Made by a program: the position numbers and the translations under genes. The notes beneath the pieces are model-generated. The model was given only the letters and a program-made list of their open reading frames with translations, had not been told where the DNA came from and did not search any database. A stretch of 64,000 nt of DNA from an uncultured Methylococcaceae bacterium (lineage in GTDB: Bacteria > Pseudomonadota > Gammaproteobacteria > Methylococcales > Methylomonadaceae), in contig CAIVQX010000009.1 in assembly GCA_903908165.1 (NCBI GenBank), forward strand, positions 1 through 64,000, given 5' to 3'. Position 1 is the stretch's first letter, and the number at the start of each line of letters is the position of its first letter. This document shows positions 1 through 8,482 of the stretch, in pieces.

Positions 1-2
1 CG

Positions 3-1682
3 TTGCCAAGCTTAAAATCCTATAATCCCACTACGGGTGTTATTGGTGTAAGCCCTGGTAGAGTTGTGGGTCCTGTATTACAATTGCTTCATCCCATTTT
101 GGAGCCGGACGTTCAAGTAGTATTGGAACTGAGTGACAGGAAGACCGCTGTTCAGCATCTAATGCTTGCAGTCGCTCAAGTTGCTGACTGGTTTAAATTG
201 CAGAGTGCTCGACTGGAAGGGTCCGCGAGAGAGATTATGCAGGCTACTTCCGTTATAACTACTGATCCTGCTTTGATTAAAGTAGCCTGTGAAGCTATCA
301 TCAATTGTGGATTAACGCCTGAACGAGCTATTTGGGAGGCAACGGAGGACATTGTTGCAGAGTTCAGTGTTCAAGGTGGTTTACTTTCGGAACGTATTAC
401 TGATATGTATGATATACGCAATCGGATTATACGTTTATTAACAGTTCAAGACGCACCAGATAACTTAATCTCAAACGAACCTTATATTTTAGTCGCGAGC
501 GATTTAGCCCCTGCTGATACAGTCATGTTAAATCCCCGTGATTGTCTTGCCATTGTTACCGAGAAAGGTGGGCCAACATCACATTCAGCTATTCTTGCCA
601 GATCATTGGGCATACCGGCGATTACTGGTGTGACTGAAGTAACAGCTATTGTTGATGGAACCATTGTGCTCGTAGATGGTGCGACAGGTGAGTTCATTAT
701 TAGTCCAAATGATGAGCAAAAGGATTCGGTTAGTTTTATTGCACCAATCTCATTATTTCATGGGCCTGGACGGACCTCTGATGGCTATCAAGTTCAAATT
801 TTAGCGAATATAGGCTCAGTAGCTGATGTGCCAGACGCTATTAATTTGGGTGCTGAAGGCGTGGGTCTTTTTCGAACGGAATTTTGTTTTCTTGATCGTG
901 AAGATGAGCCAAGTATTGCCGAGCAAGTAAAAGCCTACCGCGCTGTTTTTAAGTGTTTCTCTGGACGAAAAGTGGTCATTCGTACCTTGGATGCGGGCTC
1001 TGATAAGCCACTACCTTTTTTGCCTATTAGAAATGAAGCCAACCCGGCATTGGGTATTCGAGGCTATCGAACCTCTTGGCATAGTCCGGAAATTCTGTGT
1101 AATCAATTGATGGCAATTGCGCAAGCAGCGGCGGCAGAACATGCTGAGGTATGGGTAATGGCACCGATGATTGCAACAGTAGAAGAAGCTCAGGAGTTTG
1201 TGCAGAAAACCCGTGTAGCCGGACTTACAATAGCCGGTGTAATGATCGAAACACCAGCGGCTGCTATTATGGCGGATCATCTTTTTGAGCAAGTTGATTT
1301 TGTTAGCATTGGAACCAACGATTTAGCTCAATATACTTTGGCGGCCGATCGAATGTCCAGTGATCTTGCTGTGCTCAATGATCCTTGGCAACCGTCTCTT
1401 ATGCGGATGATTGAGTTGGTATGTCGAGGTGCCTCAGATTTGAAAAAGCCTGTTGGTGTCTGTGGAGAAGCTGCATCTGATCCATATTTAGCTATCGTTT
1501 TGGTCGGCTTGGGTGTGACTGCGTTATCAATGTCGGCACGGTCAATTTCTGCAGTGGGACAACTTTTGGCATCTTTGTCACTAGAGGATTGTCGTCGTGC
1601 CGCTCAAGCCGCACTTAATTCAGATAGTGCTCAAGCAGCCAGACTTGTCGTTAGAGAAAGTCTTTCCTCTGTGATTAAATAG
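3..1682 (+). CDS. ptsI: PTS enzyme I (phosphoenolpyruvate-protein phosphotransferase), possibly 5'-partial
   Basis: Enzyme I takes phosphate from phosphoenolpyruvate and passes it to HPr in the cytoplasm. The N-terminal swivel part starts with IGVSPGRVVG. The phosphohistidine site is GGPTSHSAILARS (about residues 188-200). The C-terminal PEP-binding barrel holds GVGLFRTEF, the signature DFVSIGTNDLAQYT and the catalytic cysteine in GVCGEAASDP, so the enzyme looks active. The visible 559 residues almost match the usual 570-575. The first codon seen is a TTG at the very edge, so the true start is probably just outside, and an upstream GAF domain (as in PtsP) cannot be excluded. The phosphohistidine motif and the GGLLSERITDMYDIRNR segment look more like actinobacterial than enterobacterial enzyme I. 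Confidence 0.9.
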   Translation: MPSLKSYNPTTGVIGVSPGRVVGPVLQLLHPILEPDVQVVLELSDRKTAVQHLMLAVAQVADWFKLQSARLEGSAREIMQATSVITTDPALIKVACEAIINCGLTPERAIWEATEDIVAEFSVQGGLLSERITDMYDIRNRIIRLLTVQDAPDNLISNEPYILVASDLAPADTVMLNPRDCLAIVTEKGGPTSHSAILARSLGIPAITGVTEVTAIVDGTIVLVDGATGEFIISPNDEQKDSVSFIAPISLFHGPGRTSDGYQVQILANIGSVADVPDAINLGAEGVGLFRTEFCFLDREDEPSIAEQVKAYRAVFKCFSGRKVVIRTLDAGSDKPLPFLPIRNEANPALGIRGYRTSWHSPEILCNQLMAIAQAAAAEHAEVWVMAPMIATVEEAQEFVQKTRVAGLTIAGVMIETPAAAIMADHLFEQVDFVSIGTNDLAQYTLAADRMSSDLAVLNDPWQPSLMRMIELVCRGASDLKKPVGVCGEAASDPYLAIVLVGLGVTALSMSARSISAVGQLLASLSLEDCRRAAQAALNSDSAQAARLVVRESLSSVIK

Positions 1683-1782
1683 ATCACCTTGGTTATGCGT
1701 TTCGGTAGTATTTGCCTCAATCATACCGTATGATCTGCTCTATATCTCAAAATGAGTTTTTAACTGCTGGAGGAATTAGATC

Positions 1783-2580
1783 ATGACAGAACAATACAGC
1801 GGGGGTTATTCGGCACAAATCATCGACCAATTCAAACAACGTACTTTTTCTAATCAAGGTGCTTTTTTACAATCGTATTTAAGTGCCGGTTTATCTGTTT
1901 TGGATTGTGGCTGTGGACCGGGTTCAATGACTCTGGATATTGCCGAATTAGTTAATCCAGGGCAAGTATTTGGTATTGATAGTAGCCCAATTCAAATTGA
2001 ACAGGCTTTGATAACGCAAAAAGAGAGGGCTATTATCAATGCTAGTTTTGTTTCTGGCTCAGCATATTCATTGCCTTATGTTGATGAGCAGTTCGATGTA
2101 GTTTTTGCTCATGCCGTACTTTATCATTTAAAAAAACCAGAGCAGGCTTTAGCGGAGTTTTTTCGTGTATTAAAGCCGGGCGGGCTTGTGGCATTGCGAG
2201 ATGCTTGTCATAGCGGTGATATGATGATGCCGGAGAGTACTGATTTAATGGCTGTTTGGGGTACCATAGAAAAAGTATTTAAACATCAAGGGGGTAATAT
2301 TTACTTTGGCTCCCAACATAAAAAATTATTACTCGAACAAGGCTTTCAACATATCAAAGTCACTTGTAGTTATGACACTTTTGCCAGTGATATCGAGAAA
2401 GACAGTATTCGTAGTTATTGGCAGCAATTTTTAAACTTGGATCACCGTCAACTGATTCTTGATCAGCAGTGGTTGACTGCAATAGAATTAGAGCAACAGT
2501 GTAAGGCGCTTGATGAATGGTGCGCCAATCCGGCCAGTTTTTTTGCTAGAGCTCGTTGTGAGGCCATTGCCAGTAAATGA
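1783..2580 (+). CDS. Class I SAM-dependent methyltransferase
   Basis: A 265-residue cytoplasmic methyltransferase of the UbiE/Methyltransf_11 type. Motif I is LDCGCGPGSMTLDIA (about residues 40-54), the acidic ribose-binding residue lies in GIDSSPIQIE, and the post-motif is RVLKPGGLVALRD. The start is supported by a strong GGAGG ribosome binding site 8-10 bases upstream. It overlaps the next gene, a CpdA-like phosphodiesterase, by ATGA, so the two are translationally coupled. The substrate cannot be told from sequence; a small-molecule acceptor is likely. Confidence 0.85.
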   Translation: MTEQYSGGYSAQIIDQFKQRTFSNQGAFLQSYLSAGLSVLDCGCGPGSMTLDIAELVNPGQVFGIDSSPIQIEQALITQKERAIINASFVSGSAYSLPYVDEQFDVVFAHAVLYHLKKPEQALAEFFRVLKPGGLVALRDACHSGDMMMPESTDLMAVWGTIEKVFKHQGGNIYFGSQHKKLLLEQGFQHIKVTCSYDTFASDIEKDSIRSYWQQFLNLDHRQLILDQQWLTAIELEQQCKALDEWCANPASFFARARCEAIASK

Positions 2581-3347
2581 AACACGATTACACGACGGTT
2601 TTACAGCTTACGGATTTACATTTATTTGCGGATCCAGCGGGTTTGTTTAATAACGTTAATACTCGTGATTGTTTCATCAAGACAATAATTCATGTTCAAC
2701 AACATTATGAGCAACCTGACCTTATTATAATTACTGGTGATTTGGCTCATGATGGTTCGACTGAGGCTTACCATTTTATTGCTGAGGCATTAAAAATATT
2801 CTCCGTACCTGTTTATTATGTGTTGGGCAACCATGATCATCCTGAAAATGCTTATCAGGTTTATCCGCTTGAATTTGTTTCTACAGATAAATATCATTCA
2901 TTAAAGCATTGGCAAATTATTTTTGTCGATTCAAATGATCAACCCATTCAGGATAGTTATGAGGGTGAAGTAAGTCAGGCTGAATTGCAACGAATAAAAG
3001 CATTGATCGAAAGCTATCCAGACAAATGGACAATCATTGCAATGCATCATAATTTACCTGCTCATTATGATCGTGGTATTGATTATGAAATTCGAAATCA
3101 TCAGCAAGTCATACAGTGGTTTGAACAATTGCCGAGTATAAAGCTAGTGGTATCAGGTCATGTTCATCAGGAATTTGTTATTATCCAGCAAGGTATTTGT
3201 TACTTATCAACACCTTCCACCGGTTATCAATCATTATCCAAATCTAAATGTATAACAAACGATGTACCAGGTTATCGGTGGTTAAAACTATACAATAATG
3301 GTCGTTTTGAAACAGATGTAAGACGAATAAATGTATGGGCATCATGA
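2577..3347 (+). CDS. cpdA: CpdA-like metallophosphoesterase (3',5'-cyclic-nucleotide phosphodiesterase family)
   Basis: All the metal-binding blocks of the calcineurin-like phosphoesterase fold are present in order: TDLHLFAD (about residue 12), GDLAHDG (about 59), GNHDHPE (about 84), MHHN (about 160) and SGHVHQE (about 200). Length (256 aa) and motif spacing match the CpdA/Icc family that hydrolyses cAMP. Its start codon overlaps the stop of the upstream methyltransferase (ATGA). Class III phosphodiesterases are promiscuous, so cAMP as the physiological substrate is inferred from family resemblance only. Confidence 0.8.
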   Translation: MKHDYTTVLQLTDLHLFADPAGLFNNVNTRDCFIKTIIHVQQHYEQPDLIIITGDLAHDGSTEAYHFIAEALKIFSVPVYYVLGNHDHPENAYQVYPLEFVSTDKYHSLKHWQIIFVDSNDQPIQDSYEGEVSQAELQRIKALIESYPDKWTIIAMHHNLPAHYDRGIDYEIRNHQQVIQWFEQLPSIKLVVSGHVHQEFVIIQQGICYLSTPSTGYQSLSKSKCITNDVPGYRWLKLYNNGRFETDVRRINVWAS

Positions 3348-3349
3348 TG

Positions 3350-4111
3350 CTAAAAAAGTTGTCGAAGATAAGAACTGTATAATTCTAATAATCCTAAAGT
3401 ACTAACAGCGACTAATCCTCCACCAATCCAGCGTTTAAAAAGTAAATCATTACGCATAATAACGTTATGTGCTTTCAGTCCTAAGAAATGACCTATGGCC
3501 GCAATCGGCAACAACTTTAGTGCGGTTAGAAAATGTAAGTCAACTGATAGTGCAACGAATGTCGTCATTTTGATGCTTACTAAGATAAACCAAAGTACAA
3601 ATAGCGTGTCTCGTAATTGTACTTTGTTAACGTTACGCATATAGACGGCTACCATTAATGGCGCTCCGGTTAACGAAATTCCGGCAATGTACCCGCCTAA
3701 AATCAACAATCCTTTATCAACCCAAACATGTTTGCTTTTTATGCCTCGGTTAAATAGCCAGTTAAATCCATAAAAAAGGGTAATTGAATATATAAGACCG
3801 TCTAGTAAAAAAACGGGTAGATTGATCAGGCCAAAAACGCCGATGATTGCGGGAGGTATAATGTAAATTAATGAGTAGCGCAAATACCCCCAGTCGACAT
3901 TATTTAAGCGGTTAAGTAGTGTTAGCCCGGAAAAAAATAGCAAATGTATACTGATCATTGGTAACCATAACAGTGGATTGTTATGCACAAACAGCATTAA
4001 TGGTAATCCTAACGCAGCACCTCCAAAGCCAAGTCCAGTGCGAACAAACCCAGTCCACATGAATATTAGAGCAATGGATGCAGTTTGGTAAAAAGAAAAA
4101 TCAAGTAGCAT
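3350..4111 (-). CDS. TauE/SafE (sulfite exporter) family membrane permease
   Basis: A 253-residue protein with about seven to eight hydrophobic segments. The family half-repeats are visible as GFGGAALGLPLML (about residues 28-40) and GGYIAGISLTGAPLMVA (about 138-154). The family moves organic or sulfonated anions across the inner membrane; the substrate here is unknown. The gene converges on the CpdA-like gene with only two bases between the stop codons. The same window also holds siroheme synthase, TusA and sulfite dehydrogenase, which makes a sulfur oxyanion plausible but does not prove it. Confidence 0.8.
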   Translation of the reverse strand: MLLDFSFYQTASIALIFMWTGFVRTGLGFGGAALGLPLMLFVHNNPLLWLPMISIHLLFFSGLTLLNRLNNVDWGYLRYSLIYIIPPAIIGVFGLINLPVFLLDGLIYSITLFYGFNWLFNRGIKSKHVWVDKGLLILGGYIAGISLTGAPLMVAVYMRNVNKVQLRDTLFVLWFILVSIKMTTFVALSVDLHFLTALKLLPIAAIGHFLGLKAHNVIMRNDLLFKRWIGGGLVAVSTLGLLELYSSYLRQLF

Positions 4112-4451
4112 AATTAAAAATAAATTGCTTAATATAAAAATTCATAAATGACTATGAAATAGTGGGTCATAAATTTTTAGTGTGCAGTTACTCATTGAGA
4201 AATTTCTATTGGGGGATATTTTGCAAAAACTTGTAAATTGAATTTATCGTGATAAATTTAATTTTACATTACACCATAGCATGGTGTTTGTTAAGTTAAA
4301 CTTTAAAAGTAGGCAATACGTGTTTTGATTCAGCTTTTGAGTGATATTTTTTAAATAGCTTGAATCTCTCTTGACCCTTGCTCAAGTGATAAACATTACT
4401 TTGTACTAGATTTTTAGGCTATTTTTTAATTCATTTTTCAAGGTAAACCTG
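4112..4451. other. Divergent intergenic region, 340 bp
   Basis: Very A+T-rich stretch between the divergently transcribed TauE-type permease and the small membrane protein at 4452. It must hold promoters for both. I see no convincing RNA gene, repeat or long reading frame. A CTTGACC box around 4370 could be part of a -35 element, but no good partner -10 stands out. Confidence 0.5.
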
Positions 4452-4817
4452 ATGGCAGATCAAAACGAATTTAATAACAAAATTAACTCATCATTGTCTT
4501 CAATCGATTCAGATGAATTATTGGAGCCAACAACTAGCCCTCTTAAAGCGATGATAGTAGCGCTAGGTATTTTAGCGTTAGTATTTTCAATTTTTACATT
4601 ACTACCGATGTTCTTTACTTTATTGTCAGATGGAGATTTTCGAGCACCTGCAGAAATTCATCCAAACGATACGGCAGCAAAATTGATAAATCAAAATGAA
4701 TATAATAACTTATCATCGTCTAAAGCGACTGGGTCATCAAATGGCTATCAAAATAGCCACAAAGAGTCAGCGGTTTTTGAAAATGTCGCGAAAAAATACT
4801 CTAATAATGTTGAGTGA
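4452..4817 (+). CDS. Hypothetical single-pass membrane protein
   Basis: A 121-residue protein I do not recognise. A polar, Asn/Ser/Asp-rich N-terminus (1-30) is followed by one strong transmembrane segment (about 32-57, from LKAMIVALG to FFTLL) and a polar C-terminal tail rich in Asn, Ser and Lys. There is no signal peptide cleavage site, so it is probably a bitopic inner-membrane protein. The start is supported by AAGGT about eight bases upstream. No function can be assigned; codon use resembles the neighbours. Confidence 0.6.
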   Translation: MADQNEFNNKINSSLSSIDSDELLEPTTSPLKAMIVALGILALVFSIFTLLPMFFTLLSDGDFRAPAEIHPNDTAAKLINQNEYNNLSSSKATGSSNGYQNSHKESAVFENVAKKYSNNVE

Positions 4818-4950
4818 ACTTAACTTAGTGGATGATGACATCACAAGATTTTATAGCAGTTAATGATATTTTCATTAGCCTTGGTATAAATGATAAAAAA
4901 TGTGATGGTATATTCAAAATAAGCGTTTAAAGTGGTTATTTACAACAAGG

Positions 4951-6105
4951 CTATATGCTTAGCCAAGCAGCGTAGCTGGATATGAATAATAAAACAACTA
5001 GACAAATTTGAACCTTATCATCAATTTCATTGATGTGTCTAATAACAGTTGCTTTATCTTGATTATTAGAGTGTTCCAGTCGATTTGAACCCCATAGAAA
5101 AAGAACAAATAGAATAAGAATAATAAAGTAGCAAATATTGTAAATGATGTCCATAAAAGTGATATATGGCAGATTTGGTAGTTTATCCTTATGAATTTGT
5201 TGTAAAAATATCAATGTTAAAAATGCCATCGGTGGTATCCCCAATCGGACTTCCCAGAGAGATGCTGATAACATTGGTGAGAAAAGAACGAGTGTCATGA
5301 CGATAAGTAAAGGTAAAAACAGGGTCAATAACGCAGCATTCACGGATGGTTTATAAGATGTCTCAAAGATTATTTGGTTGGTATCAATGTTTTTGAAGCC
5401 TGATGATTTGTTTAAGCCAAAATCAGAACCATATTTATGAACCTCTGAAATTATCTTAAATCCAATTGTTTTGTAACCTGCGATAGAAATAAAGCTGCCT
5501 ACATTGGATGAAGCTTCATCTGGCAGTAGTTCTAATTCATTAATATTGTCTAATTTATGTGTGTCGATTTTTGTATCAATTTCAGCAAAGTCGGCTAGTT
5601 CAAAAATAACGGGTAACTTTATTGTTTGGAAAGGGAATTTGCGAAAATTAATTTCATTAACATAGAAGTGCCCTGAAAATTTATATGCTTGGTAATACCG
5701 ACCGTCTTTCAGTTTCATGGGTTTTTGATAAAGTTGATCCAGTTTAAAATCCCAATCATTAACCTGATTGACAAAGTTTAGCCATTTATCGGGGGTTAAC
5801 TCCCTGTTTTCAAAGTATTCCTGGGCTTTTTGTGACCATTTTACCCAGACCCAACCATCAATATCAAACTCCTTGGCGGTAGCAGAAAGGTTGTAAATGT
5901 TGTCTACGTAGGTGCCAATCTGAATTGAGGTATCGGAGATTTTAGAAGTATCGGCTCGGGGTAACAGTTGATCACTTTGTTGCATTTCTTTAGGTTCAAG
6001 GGCATCAAAGTGTACAAATAGTCCGACGATTAATATCAATGCTAAAAAAATGCCTAAAGGCATTAAAATACTAATGTCTTGCTTATTTAATTTTAAGAAT
6101 TTCAT
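4951..6105 (-). CDS. Prokaryotic pentameric ligand-gated ion channel-like protein (pLGIC/Cys-loop superfamily)
   Basis: A 384-residue protein with the layout of a Cys-loop-type channel subunit. There is an N-terminal membrane anchor (about 13-33). The beta-rich extracellular region (about 55-250) has a beta1-like IGTYVDNIYNLS, then DGWVWVKW, and KFPFQ at the Cys-loop position without cysteines. M1 (255-277) has the conserved proline in LFLPLLIVMT. M2 (286-304) begins EVRLGIPPMAF, followed by KLPNLPYITFMD, closely like the LPRLPYTTVID of ELIC. M3 spans 318-341 and M4 363-383. These channels work as homopentamers in the inner membrane. The ligand and ion selectivity are unknown. The uncleaved-looking N-terminal anchor is unusual for characterised members. 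A distant relative is encoded at 60825-61934. Confidence 0.75.
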   Translation of the reverse strand: MKFLKLNKQDISILMPLGIFLALILIVGLFVHFDALEPKEMQQSDQLLPRADTSKISDTSIQIGTYVDNIYNLSATAKEFDIDGWVWVKWSQKAQEYFENRELTPDKWLNFVNQVNDWDFKLDQLYQKPMKLKDGRYYQAYKFSGHFYVNEINFRKFPFQTIKLPVIFELADFAEIDTKIDTHKLDNINELELLPDEASSNVGSFISIAGYKTIGFKIISEVHKYGSDFGLNKSSGFKNIDTNQIIFETSYKPSVNAALLTLFLPLLIVMTLVLFSPMLSASLWEVRLGIPPMAFLTLIFLQQIHKDKLPNLPYITFMDIIYNICYFIILILFVLFLWGSNRLEHSNNQDKATVIRHINEIDDKVQICLVVLLFISSYAAWLSI

Positions 6106-6460
6106 GAGGTAAGATTTGATCTTTTGGGACAGATTGGTTTGTATTTGATTTAAGAAAAATCCAATAAACGATATTTTTTGTTTGGATGAATATAGTGCAG
6201 AAGTAAATCAGTAAATAGGTGTACAAGCTTAAAATTTCTGTGGAATATGGTATCACCAAATAATGTAAGTAACTGCTTTTAATTTTTTTGCTACTTAAGC
6301 CAATTTTAATTGAAGGTGCTTACTAATTAGTTCTGTAATTCTTTACCAATCAGCCTAATTCTGAGATTATACCAAATTTTGTGGTTGACATTATGGAGGT
6401 TAAGTCCGCGAATAGTCAGTCGAAGCGTTAACTATTTACATCGACGGTTACTTTATTTTC
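6106..6460. other. Divergent intergenic region, 355 bp
   Basis: A+T-rich region between the pLGIC-like gene (leftward) and the outer-membrane protein gene (rightward). It presumably holds both promoters. I see no clear hairpin, tandem repeat, RNA gene or coding stretch with a ribosome binding site. Confidence 0.5.
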
Positions 6461-7372
6461 ATGCAGATTAAACGATTGCTCATAGTCATTTCTCTTACGC
6501 TACTAAGCCTATTTGGATTCCCAGCCTATTCAAAGGAAAATGAGGCAGAAGTGACAGTGCAAAGTTTAATTGACAGTCCCTCAAAAGATCAAAAAATTGT
6601 TTCAGAGTCTGTTTATGAAAGTAATGATAAGTTGGATATCCGTTTCCCAGGGTCTGATTTAGCTAATTATCCAAATAGTGCCTTCACTTTGCCACAGGGT
6701 GGTTTTTATCTCGAAGTAGCGCCGACATATAGCACTGATGATTCTGGGAGTTATTCGGCGACATATCTCTTGCGATATGGTTTACTGGATCGTTTGGAGT
6801 TGCGACTACTATCTAGTGGCCCTCAAGAGCAAGGTGGTAATAATCCTGTTCTTGGATTTAACCCATTAACTTTCGACGTCAAAATGCACTTATGGGATGA
6901 GGTCGAAAAGTACTATCTACCTGCAGTGGGGTTCGAGATCTATTTGCAAACTACCTTATTAGGTTCACCTGCTTTCAATAGTGGTACGCAGCCCACTTTA
7001 GAATTTAACTTTGATCAATCACTGTTTTGGGATATTGCACTTGAATATAATATTGGCGCATCACGTTCTCAAGATAGTCTAAATGCTGCTATTAATACTT
7101 GGGGTTTAACATTTCAGTGGGCGCTTCAGCATGACGTTGTGGAAGATTTTGCTGTTTTTGTAAATGGTTGGTATAACTCGGAACAAAAAGGCACACTTAT
7201 TGTGCCTACGAATAACCAGATTAGTACTAGTGAGGTTGCCAACGTTATTGGGGCCGGTTGTATTTGGACAGTAAATGATAAAGTCTCTTTGTTTTTTAAT
7301 TCTGGAGCGGGCACTAACTCCGTAAGCCCCACTTTTACCTCTTATGTCGGTTTTGCTTGGATGCCTTGGTAA
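6461..7372 (+). CDS. Outer-membrane transporter of the phenol-degradation MetA family
   Basis: A 303-residue exported protein. The signal peptide covers about residues 1-25 (LLIVISLTLLSLFGFPAYS). The mature part is rich in alternating aromatic and polar beta-strands typical of a beta-barrel. It shows the family pattern NSAFTLPQGGFYLEVAPTY, then RYGLLDRLELRLLSSG and PLTFDVKMHLWDE, and ends in a terminal tryptophan (AWMPW), as expected of a barrel-assembly signal. The family was named from a phenol degradation locus, but most members are of unknown substrate; nothing nearby suggests aromatic catabolism. Confidence 0.7.
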   Translation: MQIKRLLIVISLTLLSLFGFPAYSKENEAEVTVQSLIDSPSKDQKIVSESVYESNDKLDIRFPGSDLANYPNSAFTLPQGGFYLEVAPTYSTDDSGSYSATYLLRYGLLDRLELRLLSSGPQEQGGNNPVLGFNPLTFDVKMHLWDEVEKYYLPAVGFEIYLQTTLLGSPAFNSGTQPTLEFNFDQSLFWDIALEYNIGASRSQDSLNAAINTWGLTFQWALQHDVVEDFAVFVNGWYNSEQKGTLIVPTNNQISTSEVANVIGAGCIWTVNDKVSLFFNSGAGTNSVSPTFTSYVGFAWMPW

Positions 7373-7389
7373 TATTTTAAAGACATATT

Positions 7390-7824
7390 TTAATCACAAT
7401 TTTTAAATTTGTTGGCTTGACAATCTTTAGCCAATTTTAGCGCTTCTGCAAGTTGCCGTTTCGTCATACGACTCGCCAAGGCATCTCGATTTTCTGCGGC
7501 ATCTAATTCACCTTGTAAGGCGGCAAGATATTTCCACATATACGCTCGAATATCGTCTTGGGCTACGGCCTCTCCCAAATCGTACATGTAACCAAGATTA
7601 TTTTGTGCTTTTGCATACCCTTGTGCTGCCGATAATCGAAACCATTTAACGGCTTCTGCATTATCTTGCTCAACGCCTTCGCCAAGTTGATAGATAGTTC
7701 CCAAGTAATTCTGAGCAGATGCATCTCCTTCTTTTGCTTTTTCTAAAGTATTCTCATAGTCAGCATGAGTCATTCCGTAAGGAAGAAATAATAGCATTAT
7801 AAAAAGTAGTCTAAAATTACGCAT
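7390..7824 (-). CDS. Exported Sel1-repeat (TPR-like) protein
   Basis: 144 residues: a signal peptide (about 1-21, ending THA), then two Sel1 repeats, DASAQNYLGTIYQLGEGVEQD (about 34-54) and YAKAQNNLGYMYDLGEAVAQD (about 70-90), and a shorter third unit. Sel1 proteins are periplasmic scaffolds for protein-protein contacts. The last repeat tails into a charged helix ending CQANKFKNCD. It faces the outer-membrane protein gene tail to tail with 17 bp between them. The partner is unknown. Confidence 0.8.
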   Translation of the reverse strand: MRNFRLLFIMLLFLPYGMTHADYENTLEKAKEGDASAQNYLGTIYQLGEGVEQDNAEAVKWFRLSAAQGYAKAQNNLGYMYDLGEAVAQDDIRAYMWKYLAALQGELDAAENRDALASRMTKRQLAEALKLAKDCQANKFKNCD

Positions 7825-8080
7825 GTGTTTTCCTTATGATATAAATCATTGGGATTTAAGCTCTATGTGCTTATTAAGCAGCTAAGGTACAGCATTTTAT
7901 TGGGATTATTCAAGTTATTCTATACAGTATTAATCGTTACATAAGTTTCTGCGTATTTAAGTCTGATGGTAGCTTTATAAATTAAAGAAATTCCATTTGA
8001 GAATATATGCAACCGCTGAGAATATTGGAGCGGAGTGCTAGCAAAGCAGGACGGAGCTGGACAGAAACTCATACGGTCCC

Positions 8081-8482
8081 TTATATTTTACGAAGTAAAA
8101 CTAATAAACAACCATGGATTAATTCTCGCATTCCGATTTCAAAATGCCCAATCGGGAGTTCAATTTTACGTTCGAAACAACCGTAGGGTATTTCCAGTCG
8201 GTGAATTTGTGATTCTGAGCTGACAGGAAGACGTCGCTGTCCGCTTATAATGAGCAGATTATTTTCAAGTTTGATTAATAACTCCTCGTCGGGAACGCCG
8301 GGCAACGCTATCATGATTTTTACTTCATCAGGGGTTTCATAAACGTCAGCAGGTGGTTCCCAGAAAAGTTGTTGTGCTTTTGTAATGGCAGGTCTAAAGA
8401 ACTGTCGATGTAAACGATCTGCTTGTTGTAGTATTTCACAAGCTTCCGCCCACACCCATTTTTCAAGGCTAGGTATAGTCAT
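8081..8482 (-). CDS. Hsp20/alpha-crystallin family small heat shock protein
   Basis: A 133-residue ATP-independent holdase chaperone. The alpha-crystallin domain runs from about residue 45 (PPADVYETPDEVKIMIALPGV) through NNLLIISGQRR to the final beta-strand HGCLLVLLRK. The N-terminal arm is a helical segment with Trp and Phe residues. The protein ends right after the last strand, so the C-terminal I-x-I extension that many Hsp20s use for oligomer assembly is missing. I see no sigma-32-type promoter upstream. Confidence 0.8.
   Translation of the reverse strand: MTIPSLEKWVWAEACEILQQADRLHRQFFRPAITKAQQLFWEPPADVYETPDEVKIMIALPGVPDEELLIKLENNLLIISGQRRLPVSSESQIHRLEIPYGCFERKIELPIGHFEIGMRELIHGCLLVLLRKI

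Noticed and set aside
1011-1292. Leftward 93-codon frame inside the enzyme I gene, Cys/His-rich
   Set aside because: Shadow frame of a well-conserved coding region; the Cys/His content comes from the reverse complement of common codons.
8035-8223. Rightward 62-codon frame opposite the hsp20 gene
   Set aside because: Lies antisense to a well-supported Hsp20 coding region and resembles no family.
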